Below, one piece after another: positions 34,985 to 43,933 of a stretch of 64,000 nucleotides of DNA (position 1 is its first letter; each line of letters begins with the position of its first letter). The translations under genes and the position numbers were made by a program. The notes beneath the pieces were generated by a model. It did not search any database. It was given only the letters and a program-made list of their open reading frames with translations, and was not told the DNA's origin. Source of the DNA: Thiothrix phosphatis (GTDB taxonomy: Bacteria; Pseudomonadota; Gammaproteobacteria; Thiotrichales; Thiotrichaceae); contig NZ_JAYMYJ010000112.1 in the NCBI RefSeq assembly GCF_035668035.1, positions 62,001 through 126,000 on the forward strand, given 5' to 3'.

Positions 34985-35998
34985 TTATTGTCCCTTGATT
35001 TGGTCAAATGTCCCGCCATTGCTGAAATGGACGGACTGCGCTTTACTCCAATCGCCAAACAATTCATTCAGCGTAAACAGTTTAACTGGCGCAAACTGGG
35101 ATTTATATTTCGCCAATGCCGCTGCATCACGCGGGCGGAAATAATGTTTGCCGATAATATCCTGGCCTTCCGGGCTATACAGGTGTTCCAAATAAGCTTT
35201 CGCCAATTCTTCTGTGCCATGCTGGGTGGCGTAGCGTGTCACGACCGCGACTGGCGGTTCTGTCAGGATGGAAAGGGATGGGGTGACAATCTCATAATCG
35301 TCCTTGCCCAGCTCATTCAGCACCAGATAAGCCTCGTTTTCCCATGTCACCAGCACGTCGCCGACGCCGCGTTGCGTAAAGGTGGTGGTGGAGCCGCGCG
35401 CGCCGGTGTCCAGCACTTTTACATTGTCAAAGATTTTTTTGACGAAGGCTTTGGCGGTTTCGTCATTGCCGCCCGGTTGCTTGAGGGCGTAACCCCAGGC
35501 CGCCAAATAATTCCAGCGCGCGCCGCCTGAGGTTTTCGGGTTGGGGGTGACAACTTCGACGCCTTCTTTGGCCAAGTCTGGCCAATCCTTGATGCCTTTG
35601 GGATTGCCCTTGCGCACCAGGAACACAATGGTGGAGGTGTATGGGGTGGAGTTGTCCGGCAGTTTGGCCTGCCAGTCTTTGGACAGCAGGTTGCCTTGGG
35701 TGTACAGGGAGTCAATGTCATAACCCAGCGCGAGGGTGGCGACATCGCCTTCCAGGCCATCCAGCAGGGCGCGCGCCTGTTTGGCGGAGCCTGCATGGGA
35801 TTGCTCAATGGCAACCGTGTCCCCGGTTTTTTCTTTCCAGTATTTGGCGAAAGCAGCATTATAATCTGCATACAATTCGCGGGTAGGGTCATAAGAAACA
35901 TTACGCAGTTTGACATCATTTGCAAAAGCAATATTGGTCAATGTTCCAAGCCCTAGCGTCAGCGCCAAAATATAATGACGGGTTTTATTGAACGCCAT
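34985..35998 (-). CDS. sbp: Sulfate-binding periplasmic protein
   Basis: The 337-residue protein has a signal peptide (cleavage near NIAFA-ND) and the sulfate-binding fold: NVSYDPTRELY, SHAGSAKQARALLDGLEGDV, PNPKTSGGARWNYLAAWGYA and HYFRPRD. It delivers sulfate or thiosulfate to CysTWA. The start follows CAGAGGTAATAAAC. A 117-base gap separates it from cysN upstream and could hold its own promoter; CGATATATTC in that gap resembles sequence before cysJ. Confidence 0.94.
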   Translation of the reverse strand: MAFNKTRHYILALTLGLGTLTNIAFANDVKLRNVSYDPTRELYADYNAAFAKYWKEKTGDTVAIEQSHAGSAKQARALLDGLEGDVATLALGYDIDSLYTQGNLLSKDWQAKLPDNSTPYTSTIVFLVRKGNPKGIKDWPDLAKEGVEVVTPNPKTSGGARWNYLAAWGYALKQPGGNDETAKAFVKKIFDNVKVLDTGARGSTTTFTQRGVGDVLVTWENEAYLVLNELGKDDYEIVTPSLSILTEPPVAVVTRYATQHGTEELAKAYLEHLYSPEGQDIIGKHYFRPRDAAALAKYKSQFAPVKLFTLNELFGDWSKAQSVHFSNGGTFDQIKGQ

Positions 35999-36115
35999 GT
36001 TTATTACCTCTGTAGGTGGTTAATAATGATGGGCTTGAATATATCGACATTGCTTTTATGAACAAACCAAGAAAAACTGCAATGCTTATGCCTATATTTG
36101 CTATGGGTGTTTATT

Positions 36116-37387
36116 TCATAGGGTCACCATTCCCGCGCCGACCGTATTATTGGTGCTTTCATCAATCACGATAAAAGCACCAGTGCTGCGGTTTTTTTCA
36201 TACGGGTCAATAAACAATGGCTGCGCCAGTTTAAAACTGACACGGGCAATATCATTCATCGCCAATTGCGCCGCCTCCTGCCGTTCCAAGGTATTGACAT
36301 CCATCCGCCAGGCAATCCCGGTCAGCTTGGCTTTGGTGTCGCGGGTGGTGTGGCGGATCAGGTAGGTGCGGGTGCGTTCCAGCGGCGTTTCCGCCAGCCA
36401 GCAGACGGTGGCTTCCAGTTGCTTGGTCTGGAGGGGCGGTTCGTCGCTTTTCACCAGCATGTCGCCACGCGAAATGTCGATTTCATCGGCCAACAGCAGG
36501 GTGATGGATTGTTCGGCTTCGGCTTCCTGCAAGGGTGCGCCGCCCAGTTCAATGGCCTTGACCGTGCTGCTGAGGCCGGAAGGCAGCGCGGTGATGCGGT
36601 CGCCCACCTTGAGATGGCCGGATTCCACCCGCCCCATGAAGCCACGGTAATCGTGCAGTTGCGGATTGGCGGAGTCCTGTGGGCGGCAGACGTATTGCAC
36701 CGGGAAACGGAACGGCGCGGCGTGGCGGCGTTGCGCACCAGGCGCAGTTTCCAGGATCTCCATCAGGGTTGGGCCTTGATGCCAGCCGAGCTTGTCGCCG
36801 CGCTCCACCACCATGTCGCCCTTGAGGGCGGACAGCGGCAGGAAGTTGACATCGCGGATGCCCAGTTGCTCGGCAAACGCCAGGTAATCCTGTTTGATTG
36901 CCTCGAAACGCTGTTGGCTGTAATCCACCAGATCCATCTTGTTCACGGCCACCAACAGGTGCGGCACGCCAAGCAGGTGCGCCAGATAGGAATGGCGGCG
37001 GGTCTGGGTCAGCACGCCCTTGCGCGCATCCACCAGGATGATGGCGAGGTTGGCGGTGGAGGCCGCCGTCACCATGTTGCGGGTGTATTGCTCATGCCCC
37101 GGCGCATCCGCAATGATGAACTTGCGCGTGCCGGTGGAGAAATAACGGTAAGCCACATCGATGGTGATGCCTTGTTCACGTTCAGCCTGCAAGCCGTCGG
37201 TCAGCAGCGACAGGTCGACATCCTGCAAGCCGCGTTTCTCTGAAGTCTTGGCGAGCGCGTGCAGCGTGTCGGCCAGGATCACTTTGGAATCGAACAGCAG
37301 CCGCCCGATCAGGGTGCTCTTGCCGTCATCCACGCTGCCGCAGGTCAACAGGCGCAGCAGGCCGTGGTCTTCTAGCGGATGTGTCAT
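36116..37387 (-). CDS. cysN: Sulfate adenylyltransferase subunit CysN (GTPase)
   Basis: The 423-residue protein has EF-Tu-like GTPase motifs GSVDDGKST (P loop, near residue 18), DAPGHEQYTRNM and NKMD. It is followed by beta-barrel domains ending SFKLAQPLFIDPYEKNRSTG. With CysD it makes APS from sulfate and ATP, driven by GTP hydrolysis. No APS kinase domain (CysC) is fused, which fits use of APS directly by the CysH of this locus. The start directly follows the cysD stop. Confidence 0.95.
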   Translation of the reverse strand: MTHPLEDHGLLRLLTCGSVDDGKSTLIGRLLFDSKVILADTLHALAKTSEKRGLQDVDLSLLTDGLQAEREQGITIDVAYRYFSTGTRKFIIADAPGHEQYTRNMVTAASTANLAIILVDARKGVLTQTRRHSYLAHLLGVPHLLVAVNKMDLVDYSQQRFEAIKQDYLAFAEQLGIRDVNFLPLSALKGDMVVERGDKLGWHQGPTLMEILETAPGAQRRHAAPFRFPVQYVCRPQDSANPQLHDYRGFMGRVESGHLKVGDRITALPSGLSSTVKAIELGGAPLQEAEAEQSITLLLADEIDISRGDMLVKSDEPPLQTKQLEATVCWLAETPLERTRTYLIRHTTRDTKAKLTGIAWRMDVNTLERQEAAQLAMNDIARVSFKLAQPLFIDPYEKNRSTGAFIVIDESTNNTVGAGMVTL

Positions 37388-38314
37388 TCAGAAATACCCC
37401 TCTTTCTTGCGTTGCTCCATGGCCGCTTCGGAAGCCTGGTCATCCAGGCGGGTGGCACCGCGTTCGGTGACCGTGGTGGTGGCGGTTTCGGCAATGATCT
37501 TTTCAATGGTGTCCGCGTCCGATTCGACCGGCGCGGTGCAGGTGATGTCGCCGACGGTGCGGAAGCGGACTTGCAGGTTGATGACTTCCTCATCCGGTTT
37601 GGCGGGCGTCAAATGGGTGATGGGCGTAATCGCGCCGTTCCGTTTGACGACCGGGCGCTGGTGGGCGAAATAGATGCTGGGCAGTTCCAGCTTTTCGCGT
37701 TCGATATATTGCCAGACATCCAGCTCAGTCCAGTTGGAAATCGGGAAGGCGCGGATGTTTTCGCCCTTGTGGCTGCGGGCGTTGTACAGATCCCACAATT
37801 CCGGGCGCTGGTTTTTCGGGTCCCACTGGCCGAACTCGTCGCGGAAACTCATGATGCGTTCTTTGGCGCGCGCCTTTTCCTCGTCGCGGCGGGCCCCGCC
37901 GATGCAGCAGTCAAAGCCGAATTCCTCAATCGCTTCCAGCAGTGTGACGGATTGGTGCTTGTTGCGCGATTCGTCCGCATGTTTGAGCACAACCGTGCCG
38001 CGCCGCATCGAGTCTTCCACCGAACGCACAAGCAGGCGTTCGCCCAGCTCGGCAGCCGTGCGGTCGCGGAATCCGATCACTTCCGGGTAATTGTGGCCGG
38101 TGTCGATATGCAGCAAGGGGAACGGGAAGCGCCCAGGGCGGAAGGCTTTTTCCGCCAGCCGCAGCAGGCAGATGGAATCCTTGCCGCCGGAAAACAGCAG
38201 CGCCGGGTTGCCGCATTGCCCGGCAACTTCGCGGAGGATGTGGATGGCTTCAGCTTCCAGCCAGTCGAGATGACTGAGCAGGCGTTGCTGTGCATGGAGG
38301 GAGGAGAAAAACAT
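37388..38314 (-). CDS. cysD: Sulfate adenylyltransferase subunit CysD
   Basis: The 308-residue PP-loop ATP sulfurylase catalytic subunit has ALLFSGGKDSICLLRLAEKA near residue 40 and HIDTGHNYPEVIGFRD; the C-terminus QRKKEGYF is typical. It is co-transcribed with cysN. Its start codon directly follows a perfect 12-bp inverted repeat that contains the probable ribosome site, so translation may be controlled. Confidence 0.95.
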   Translation of the reverse strand: MFFSSLHAQQRLLSHLDWLEAEAIHILREVAGQCGNPALLFSGGKDSICLLRLAEKAFRPGRFPFPLLHIDTGHNYPEVIGFRDRTAAELGERLLVRSVEDSMRRGTVVLKHADESRNKHQSVTLLEAIEEFGFDCCIGGARRDEEKARAKERIMSFRDEFGQWDPKNQRPELWDLYNARSHKGENIRAFPISNWTELDVWQYIEREKLELPSIYFAHQRPVVKRNGAITPITHLTPAKPDEEVINLQVRFRTVGDITCTAPVESDADTIEKIIAETATTTVTERGATRLDDQASEAAMEQRKKEGYF

Positions 38315-38350
38315 TGCGTTGCATCCTGAATAATCGGTGGATGCAACGCA
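38315..38350 (-). promoter_or_regulatory. Perfect inverted repeat covering the cysD ribosome site
   Basis: Arms TGCGTTGCATCC and GGATGCAACGCA (12 bp, perfect) flank a 12-base loop. In the mRNA the second arm ends at the base before the cysD AUG and includes part of AGGA, the only ribosome-site candidate. Confidence 0.7.
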
Positions 38351-38413
38351 GTATCCGGTAAGTGATTAAGTTAAAAAAACGATAAAATCAGATTTTAATA
38401 TCTTGAAAAAAGA

Positions 38414-38959
38414 TTAGATGATTTTTAGCAGCTCGGTCTTGAGCTTGTCCAGTTCACGCCGCCCTTCACGGCTACCCTGGATGGCGGCCACCCATTCTGG
38501 GAACAAGGCGCGGAACTCAGCATGGGAGCGGGCGTTATTGAGCCTGCCGACCAGGGCGGTGACGACAAAGGAGCCAACGAAAGCTGTCAGGGTATTGACC
38601 ATGAAATTGCGCGCCTGCTGGATGTGCAATGGGTTGTCGGCCATCGGCAAGGGGCGGAAACCGTCGGCGGGTGGCGGGGCTGCCGGGGCGGGCGTTGCGG
38701 CGGCTTCGGCGAAAGTTGCCGGTGGTGGCGCGTCCAGCGGAACCCGTGTGATATAACCGCCTTGCTCCAATTCCAACAAGGCCTTGTGCAAGTCATCAAC
38801 CCTGGGCAGGGTCGCCAGTTCCTTGAGGTCACGTTTGCCGTTGACGAAAATGAGCAGGCGGCGCAACACCAGCGGCAGGCCATCGGCCTTGGTGTCAACT
38901 TCGGTATAGCCTTTGGCTGTTTTGGCGAACAGGCAATCCATGGCTATGGCTCCATTCAT
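38414..38959 (-). CDS. 181-aa protein with winged-helix-like N-terminus, inside cys locus
   Basis: Residues about 5-65 (AKTAKGYTEVDTKADGLP, then LLIFVNGKRDLKEL) look like the small winged-helix domain found at the start of several beta- and gammaproteobacterial signalling proteins. An A/P-rich linker follows (about 75-95). The C-terminal 85 residues form a helical region with a possible membrane-touching segment (TLTAFVGSFVVTALVG). The function is unknown. The start at 38959 follows AGAGGAGGAATCAGCAC. It lies between cysI and cysD on the same strand, 99 bases before cysD. Confidence 0.75.
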   Translation of the reverse strand: MNGAIAMDCLFAKTAKGYTEVDTKADGLPLVLRRLLIFVNGKRDLKELATLPRVDDLHKALLELEQGGYITRVPLDAPPPATFAEAAATPAPAAPPPADGFRPLPMADNPLHIQQARNFMVNTLTAFVGSFVVTALVGRLNNARSHAEFRALFPEWVAAIQGSREGRRELDKLKTELLKII

Positions 38960-39156
38960 GTGCTGATTCCTCCTCTGCAAGTCAATTTTTGGGTATTCGT
39001 TTGTTGTGTAAAGCTGGATTGTTGGAATGATTTGGTCGAATTTTAGTTTACACCGTATACAAATACACAAGATTCGGGATCAGGTAAACCTGCGATAGGT
39101 GGGCAGGCCTAAAAAAGCCTGACGGAAAGCAGGGGAATCAGCCGATGGAAGCCCTG

Positions 39157-39197
39157 CGCCGGGCCTGCCTGAACAGGCGGAGGGATGAGGCCCGGCG
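39157..39197. repeat. GC-rich inverted repeat after cysI
   Basis: CGCCGGGCC and GGCCCGGCG form a perfect 9-bp stem around a 23-base loop that itself contains CCTG/CAGG. It lies just past the cysI stop at 39212. There is no U-tract; it may be an mRNA 3' end structure or a weak terminator. Confidence 0.45.
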
Positions 39198-39211
39198 GGG
39201 AATGTGGTGGG

Positions 39212-40921
39212 TCACACGTAAGCCTTGCGGATGACAAAATCGCCAAACGGTTCAGCATCGCGCCGCTGGGCAGCATAAGCCGTAAACAGCTCATCCAGCG
39301 TGCCCAGGATGGCGGCTTCATCCAGGTTTTCGCGGTATAGCCGGTTCAGCCGGTCGCCGTTGAAGCTTGCCCCCAGGTACAGGTTGTAACGCCCCGGCGA
39401 TTTGCCGATCAGGCCGATTTCACCCAGCACCGAACGCCCGCAACCATTCGGGCAGCCGGTCATGCGAATCTTGATTTCGTCATCACGCAAGCCGTGTTTC
39501 TCCAGCGACACTTCCAGCTTGCCAATCAGGTCGGGCAGGTAGCGTTCTGCTTCCGCCATCGCCTGTGGGCAGGTGTTGAGCGCCACGCAGGCAATGGAAT
39601 TACGCCGCAAGCCGGACAAATGGCTGGCGTCCGGTTCATAGCCGTAAGCGCGCAGAATGCCTTCCACCGCCTCGATATTTTCTTCGCGCACCCCGGTCAG
39701 GATCAGGTTCTGGTTGCCGGTCATGCGGAAACCGCTCAGGCGCTGGGTGGCGATTTCCCGCAAGGCTGATTTCAGGCCGTGGGTTTCATTGTCCAGCACG
39801 CGCCCGTATTCCAGCCGCAAACCCAGATGCCACAAGCCATCGGTGCTGGAACGCCAGCCGAAACGGTCACCAGTGGTGGCAAACTCGAACGGGCGAATCT
39901 TGCCCAGCTCAAAGCCCAGGCGGGTATTCAGTTCCTGCCTGAACCAGTCCAGCCCAAAGCGGTCGAGGGTGTACTTGAAGCGCGACAGCTTGCGATCCTG
40001 CCGGTTACCGTAATCGCGTTGGATGGCAACGATGTGGAAACACACATCCAGCACCTGTTCTGGCGTACAAAAACCGATGGTTGATGCCAAGCGCGGATAA
40101 GTATCATCGCGCCCAAACGTCATCCCCAGGCCACCGCCGACCGCGACATTGAAACCGGCCAGTTTGCCGTTTTCCTCAATCGCAATCAGGCCGATGTCAT
40201 TGGCGTACACATCCATATCGTTGAACGGCGGAATCGCAATCGCCACCTTGAATTTGCGCGGCAGGTAATGCTTGCCGTACAGCGGCTCGACTTCATCCGT
40301 TTCGCCACCGGCGACCAGCGTTTTGCCCTGTTCCTCATCCAGCCAGATTTCGTGGTAGGCACGCGATTGCGGCAGCAAATGATCGCTGATTTTCTGCGCC
40401 CACGGAAAGACATCGGCATGCAGCTTCGACAGTGTGGGGTCAGGCGTACACATGACATTGCGGTTCACATCGCCACAACCGGCAATACTGTCCAGCAGCG
40501 CGGCGTCCATCGCCTGGATGGTCGCTTTCATATCAAACTTGATAATGCCGTGAAACTGCAAGGCCTGCCGGGTAGTGATCCGCGAGGTGCCATTGCCGTA
40601 GCGGTTGCTGATGTCATCCAGCTTAACCCACTGCTCCGCCGTCAAATCGCCGCCGGGCACACGCAGGCGGATCATGAAGGAATACGCCGGTTCCAGCTTC
40701 TTGTCTTGGCGGTGCAGGCGCACATCGCGGTCATCCTGCATGTAGGAGCCGTGGAATTTCACCAGTTGCACATTGTCTTCACTGATCGAGGCAGTGATCG
40801 GGTTCTGGAAATCTTCCACCAGATTGCCGCGCAGGTAATTGCTGCTGTCCTTGATGTGCTCGACAGCAGAACCATTTGGCGCAAGCTGGTTGAGCGGCTT
40901 GGGTTCGATGCGCGTTGTCAT
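39212..40921 (-). CDS. cysI: Assimilatory sulfite reductase hemoprotein CysI
   Basis: The 569-residue protein reduces sulfite to sulfide with siroheme and a [4Fe-4S] cluster. The ligand cysteines appear in IACVALNTCPQAMAEAERY and MTGCPNGCGRSVLGEIGLIG. The N-terminal block SNYLRGNLVEDFQNPITASI is typical. The start at 40921 overlaps the cysH stop as TAATG; the longer frame to 41119 runs inside cysH and is rejected. It partners with CysJ. Confidence 0.95.
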   Translation of the reverse strand: MTTRIEPKPLNQLAPNGSAVEHIKDSSNYLRGNLVEDFQNPITASISEDNVQLVKFHGSYMQDDRDVRLHRQDKKLEPAYSFMIRLRVPGGDLTAEQWVKLDDISNRYGNGTSRITTRQALQFHGIIKFDMKATIQAMDAALLDSIAGCGDVNRNVMCTPDPTLSKLHADVFPWAQKISDHLLPQSRAYHEIWLDEEQGKTLVAGGETDEVEPLYGKHYLPRKFKVAIAIPPFNDMDVYANDIGLIAIEENGKLAGFNVAVGGGLGMTFGRDDTYPRLASTIGFCTPEQVLDVCFHIVAIQRDYGNRQDRKLSRFKYTLDRFGLDWFRQELNTRLGFELGKIRPFEFATTGDRFGWRSSTDGLWHLGLRLEYGRVLDNETHGLKSALREIATQRLSGFRMTGNQNLILTGVREENIEAVEGILRAYGYEPDASHLSGLRRNSIACVALNTCPQAMAEAERYLPDLIGKLEVSLEKHGLRDDEIKIRMTGCPNGCGRSVLGEIGLIGKSPGRYNLYLGASFNGDRLNRLYRENLDEAAILGTLDELFTAYAAQRRDAEPFGDFVIRKAYV

Positions 40922-41655
40922 TACGCTGCCTTCCTCACGGGCGCACGGGTGCCGTCGTGCAAACCGCATTCCTGATTGTGGGATTCCCACCACCAGCGGC
41001 CTGCGCGTTCGTCTTCGCCCACCGCCACGGCGCGGGTGCAGGGCGCGCAGCCGATGCTGGGGTAAAACTCGCTGTGCAGCTTGTTGTAGGGGATGTCGTA
41101 CTTGCGGATGTAAGTCCACAAGTCACTGGTAATGGCATGCAACAGCGGATTGAATTTCAACAAACCACGTTGCTCATCACGTTCAAACAGGCCCATGTCG
41201 GCGCGGTAGGAGGATTGCGCTGCCCGTAGTCCGGTGATCCACACTTGGGCCCCTTGCAAGGCGCGATTGAGCGGCTCGATCTTGCGGATGTAGCAGCATT
41301 CCTTGCGGTTCTCGACCGATTCGTAAATCGCATTGATGCCTTTGATGGTGACGTAACGTTCGACCGCTGCGGTTTGCGGGTAAAACGCCTTGATCGGCTT
41401 GCCGTATTTCTTGCGGGTGGCGTCCAGCACGTCGTAGGTTTCAGTGAAATTGCGCCCGGTATCCAGCGTGAAAACGTCGATATCCAGATCATTGCGGAAG
41501 ATGGCGTCGGTAATCACCTGGTCTTCCAGCCCCAGGCTGGTGGAAAAGGCGATACGCCCATCGAAACGCTGGCGCAGTGCAATCAGGGCTTCATCCAGCG
41601 TCAAGTCGGCGAATTCGGCATGCAGTGTTTGCAGCGGTGTATTGCTAAAAATCAT
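40921..41655 (-). CDS. cysH: Adenylyl-sulfate (APS) reductase, CysH family
   Basis: The 244-residue protein has the PP-loop-like start STSLGLEDQVITD. C120-C121 (KECCYIRK) and C203-x-x-C206 (GCAPCTRA) are the four ligands of a [4Fe-4S] cluster; the catalytic cysteine is C230 in ECGLH. The cluster ligands mark the APS-reducing type rather than the cluster-free PAPS reductase of E. coli. It makes sulfite from APS with thioredoxin or glutaredoxin. No cysC is seen in the locus, as expected. It lies 39 bases after cysJ and overlaps cysI. Confidence 0.93.
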   Translation of the reverse strand: MIFSNTPLQTLHAEFADLTLDEALIALRQRFDGRIAFSTSLGLEDQVITDAIFRNDLDIDVFTLDTGRNFTETYDVLDATRKKYGKPIKAFYPQTAAVERYVTIKGINAIYESVENRKECCYIRKIEPLNRALQGAQVWITGLRAAQSSYRADMGLFERDEQRGLLKFNPLLHAITSDLWTYIRKYDIPYNKLHSEFYPSIGCAPCTRAVAVGEDERAGRWWWESHNQECGLHDGTRAPVRKAA

Positions 41656-41694
41656 GTTTTTTCTAACCTTATTGATAATGTTGGAAGGGTGGCC

Positions 41695-43461
41695 TTAATA
41701 AACGTCCCGTTGATAGCGGCGGTCTGCGGTCAATTGCTCCAGCCATTCCGCTGCTTCATCCGCAGATTTGCCGCCATGGGTGGAGGCGATCGTCAGCAGC
41801 GCCTGCTGCACGTCCTGCGCCATCCGGTTCATATCGCCGCAGACGTAGAGGTAGGCACCTGCTTGCAGCCACCGCCAAACTTCCGCACCATTTTCCAGCA
41901 GGCGGTGCTGCACGTAGATTTTTTCCACTTGGTCGCGGGAAAACGCCACACTCATGTGCTCCAGTGCGCCGTTTTCCAGCAATTGCCGCCATTCAGTCTG
42001 GTACAGGAAGTCGGTGCGGAAATGCTGCTCGCCAAAGAACAGCCAACTGCCGCCTTGCACGCCCTGCGCCTCACGTTCGAACAGGAAGCTGCGGAATGGC
42101 GCCACCCCAGTCCCCGCGCCGATCATGATGATGTTGGCCTGCGGGTCTTGCGGCAGTTTGAAATTCGGGTTGGGCTTGAGGTGCACGGATGCCAGTTCCC
42201 CAGCCTGTAGGCGCGCCAGCCAGTTGGAGGCCGTCCCCAGGTGTCTGCGCCCCTGGAAGGCGTATTCCACCCGTTTGACCAGCAAATGCACTTCGTCAGG
42301 GTGTGCGCTAGGGCTGGAGGCGATGGAGTATTGGCGCGGCTGCAAGGGGCGCAGCACATCCACCAGTTGTTGGGCGGAGAGTTTGCCGGAAAATTCGTTC
42401 AGCACATCCACCCAGTCGGCGGCGTACAGCCAGTCGCGCAGGGCGTTTTTGTCTTCCGCTGCCGCTTGCAGTTCTGGGTGGGCGATCAGTTCCGCGTAGG
42501 CTTTGAGCTGGCGGCGGGTGACGCTGGTCAGTTCGCGTTGATAGCGCAAGGCGCTGTACAAGCTGGTTTCCGCGCCATTCACCTGCACCCGTTCCTTGCC
42601 TTGCAGCCTGCCCAGTTGCAGGATTTCATCCACCAGCGCCGTATCATTGTCGAACGCCACCGCCAGGATGTCGCCCGGCTGGTAACGGATGCCGGAACCT
42701 TCCAGTGACAGTTCCAGGTGCAGCACATCCTTGTCCGAGCCGGTGTCGGTCAGGACGATGCTGTTGAGCAACTCGGCGCGGAACGGGCGGGCGGCGGTGT
42801 ATTCAGCCGCTGAGGCAATCTGTTCCGCCAGCGGGGAGGGTTGGAAGCGGATTGCGCCGTTATCCTGTGTTTTTGGTGTTTTTTCAGCTACTTGCTGCTG
42901 CCATGTTTTGGCGGTTGCGGCGAAATCGACATCGCAATCGACCCGATCCAACAGGCGTTTGGCTCCCAATGCTTCCAGCCGCTGATCCAACGCCAGTCCA
43001 GTTTGGCAGAATTCCTCATAGCTGGAGTCGCCCAGCGCCAGCACGGCGAATTCCAGCGCTTCCAGCCGGGGTGCGCGGTCGCTTTGCAGGAAGGCGAAAA
43101 AGGCGCGCGCGTCATCCGGCGGTTCGCCGTTGCCATGTGTGCTGATCACGGCGACGATGCGTTGTTCCTTTTTCAACTGCTGCGGGCGGTAGTCCTTCAT
43201 ATTGGCCAACACCGCTACGGAGCCTTGCGCCTGCAAATGCGCCAGCAGTTGTTCCGCCACCTTTTTGCTGTTGCCGGTCTGGCTGCCGTACAAAATGGTG
43301 GTTTTGAGGCCGCCAACGTCAGCGGCTGGGAAAGCGGCGGGCGTTGCGTCGAACTGTTGGGATAAGCCGGAGATATACCCGCTTACCCAAGCCAGCTGCG
43401 CAGGCGTCAGGCTGCGCACCGCCCCGGAAACCTGCTGGAATTGTTGCGGACTTAATAGCAT
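41695..43461 (-). CDS. cysJ: Assimilatory sulfite reductase flavoprotein CysJ
   Basis: The 588-residue protein has an N-terminal flavodoxin domain (ILYGSQTGNSKKVAEQLLAH near residue 56), an FAD domain with RQYSIASSP and an NADPH domain (GAGTGVAPFRSFL, then VCGDMNRMAQDVQQAL). The C-terminus RRYQRDVY is characteristic. It passes electrons from NADPH to CysI. It is the first gene of cysJHI; the ribosome site is GAAGGAGCAGC. Confidence 0.95.
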   Translation of the reverse strand: MLLSPQQFQQVSGAVRSLTPAQLAWVSGYISGLSQQFDATPAAFPAADVGGLKTTILYGSQTGNSKKVAEQLLAHLQAQGSVAVLANMKDYRPQQLKKEQRIVAVISTHGNGEPPDDARAFFAFLQSDRAPRLEALEFAVLALGDSSYEEFCQTGLALDQRLEALGAKRLLDRVDCDVDFAATAKTWQQQVAEKTPKTQDNGAIRFQPSPLAEQIASAAEYTAARPFRAELLNSIVLTDTGSDKDVLHLELSLEGSGIRYQPGDILAVAFDNDTALVDEILQLGRLQGKERVQVNGAETSLYSALRYQRELTSVTRRQLKAYAELIAHPELQAAAEDKNALRDWLYAADWVDVLNEFSGKLSAQQLVDVLRPLQPRQYSIASSPSAHPDEVHLLVKRVEYAFQGRRHLGTASNWLARLQAGELASVHLKPNPNFKLPQDPQANIIMIGAGTGVAPFRSFLFEREAQGVQGGSWLFFGEQHFRTDFLYQTEWRQLLENGALEHMSVAFSRDQVEKIYVQHRLLENGAEVWRWLQAGAYLYVCGDMNRMAQDVQQALLTIASTHGGKSADEAAEWLEQLTADRRYQRDVY

Positions 43462-43522
43462 GATGCTGCTCCTTCAGAATGTATTGGCGCAGTATCAGCG
43501 ATTATTAAAAGCGAAAAAAACG

Positions 43523-43542
43523 ATATATTTCGATAAATATAT
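43523..43542. promoter_or_regulatory. AT-rich palindrome upstream of cysJ
   Basis: ATATATTT and AAATATAT flank CGAT, 62 bases upstream of the cysJ start. The nearby AAAAAAACGATA also occurs before cysD (38372-38384), and CGATATATT occurs before sbp. This is a candidate CysB-controlled promoter region; CysB sites are poorly conserved, so it stays tentative. Confidence 0.35.
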
Positions 43543-43628
43543 CCCATAAACAGATATTGATAGATTGACCCGGGCAGATAACTGACGGGTCACCTGGCCG
43601 TGAAGATGGGCTGGGACGCCGTTTTGTT

Positions 43629-43724
43629 TCAATTCAGCGTGACCAACATATTGATGAATGTCGTTAACAACATGACCCCAATGATTTTGTATTCAACAGG
43701 CAATAGCTTTACTTTGTGAAACAT
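43629..43724 (-). CDS. 31-aa small membrane ORF upstream of cysJ
   Basis: The ATG at 43724 follows ATAAGGAGCAAGGTT, a strong ribosome site. The product starts MFHKVKLLPVEYKIIG and continues with a single hydrophobic helix (VMLLTTFINMLVTLN), so it is predicted to be a one-pass membrane peptide. It lies 167 bases upstream of cysJ on the same strand, between cysJ and the divergent TPP-enzyme gene. No family is recognised. Confidence 0.5.
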   Translation of the reverse strand: MFHKVKLLPVEYKIIGVMLLTTFINMLVTLN

Positions 43725-43933
43725 AACCTTGCTCCTTATAGTTTTTGATTTTGGCGGTTAGACCTCCAGACAATGATTCTATTGGGGATCATTTTGACCG
43801 CAATAAACCATACTAATTGACTGGGTCTTTCTTGGAGGGGGCGCAATCTGGTGGTTCAGGGTTCCATTCATTTCCTGGGAAAGCTATCCTGCGGGGGTTT
43901 CCAGTCAGAATGATACGGCCTCCCGCACCGCGT

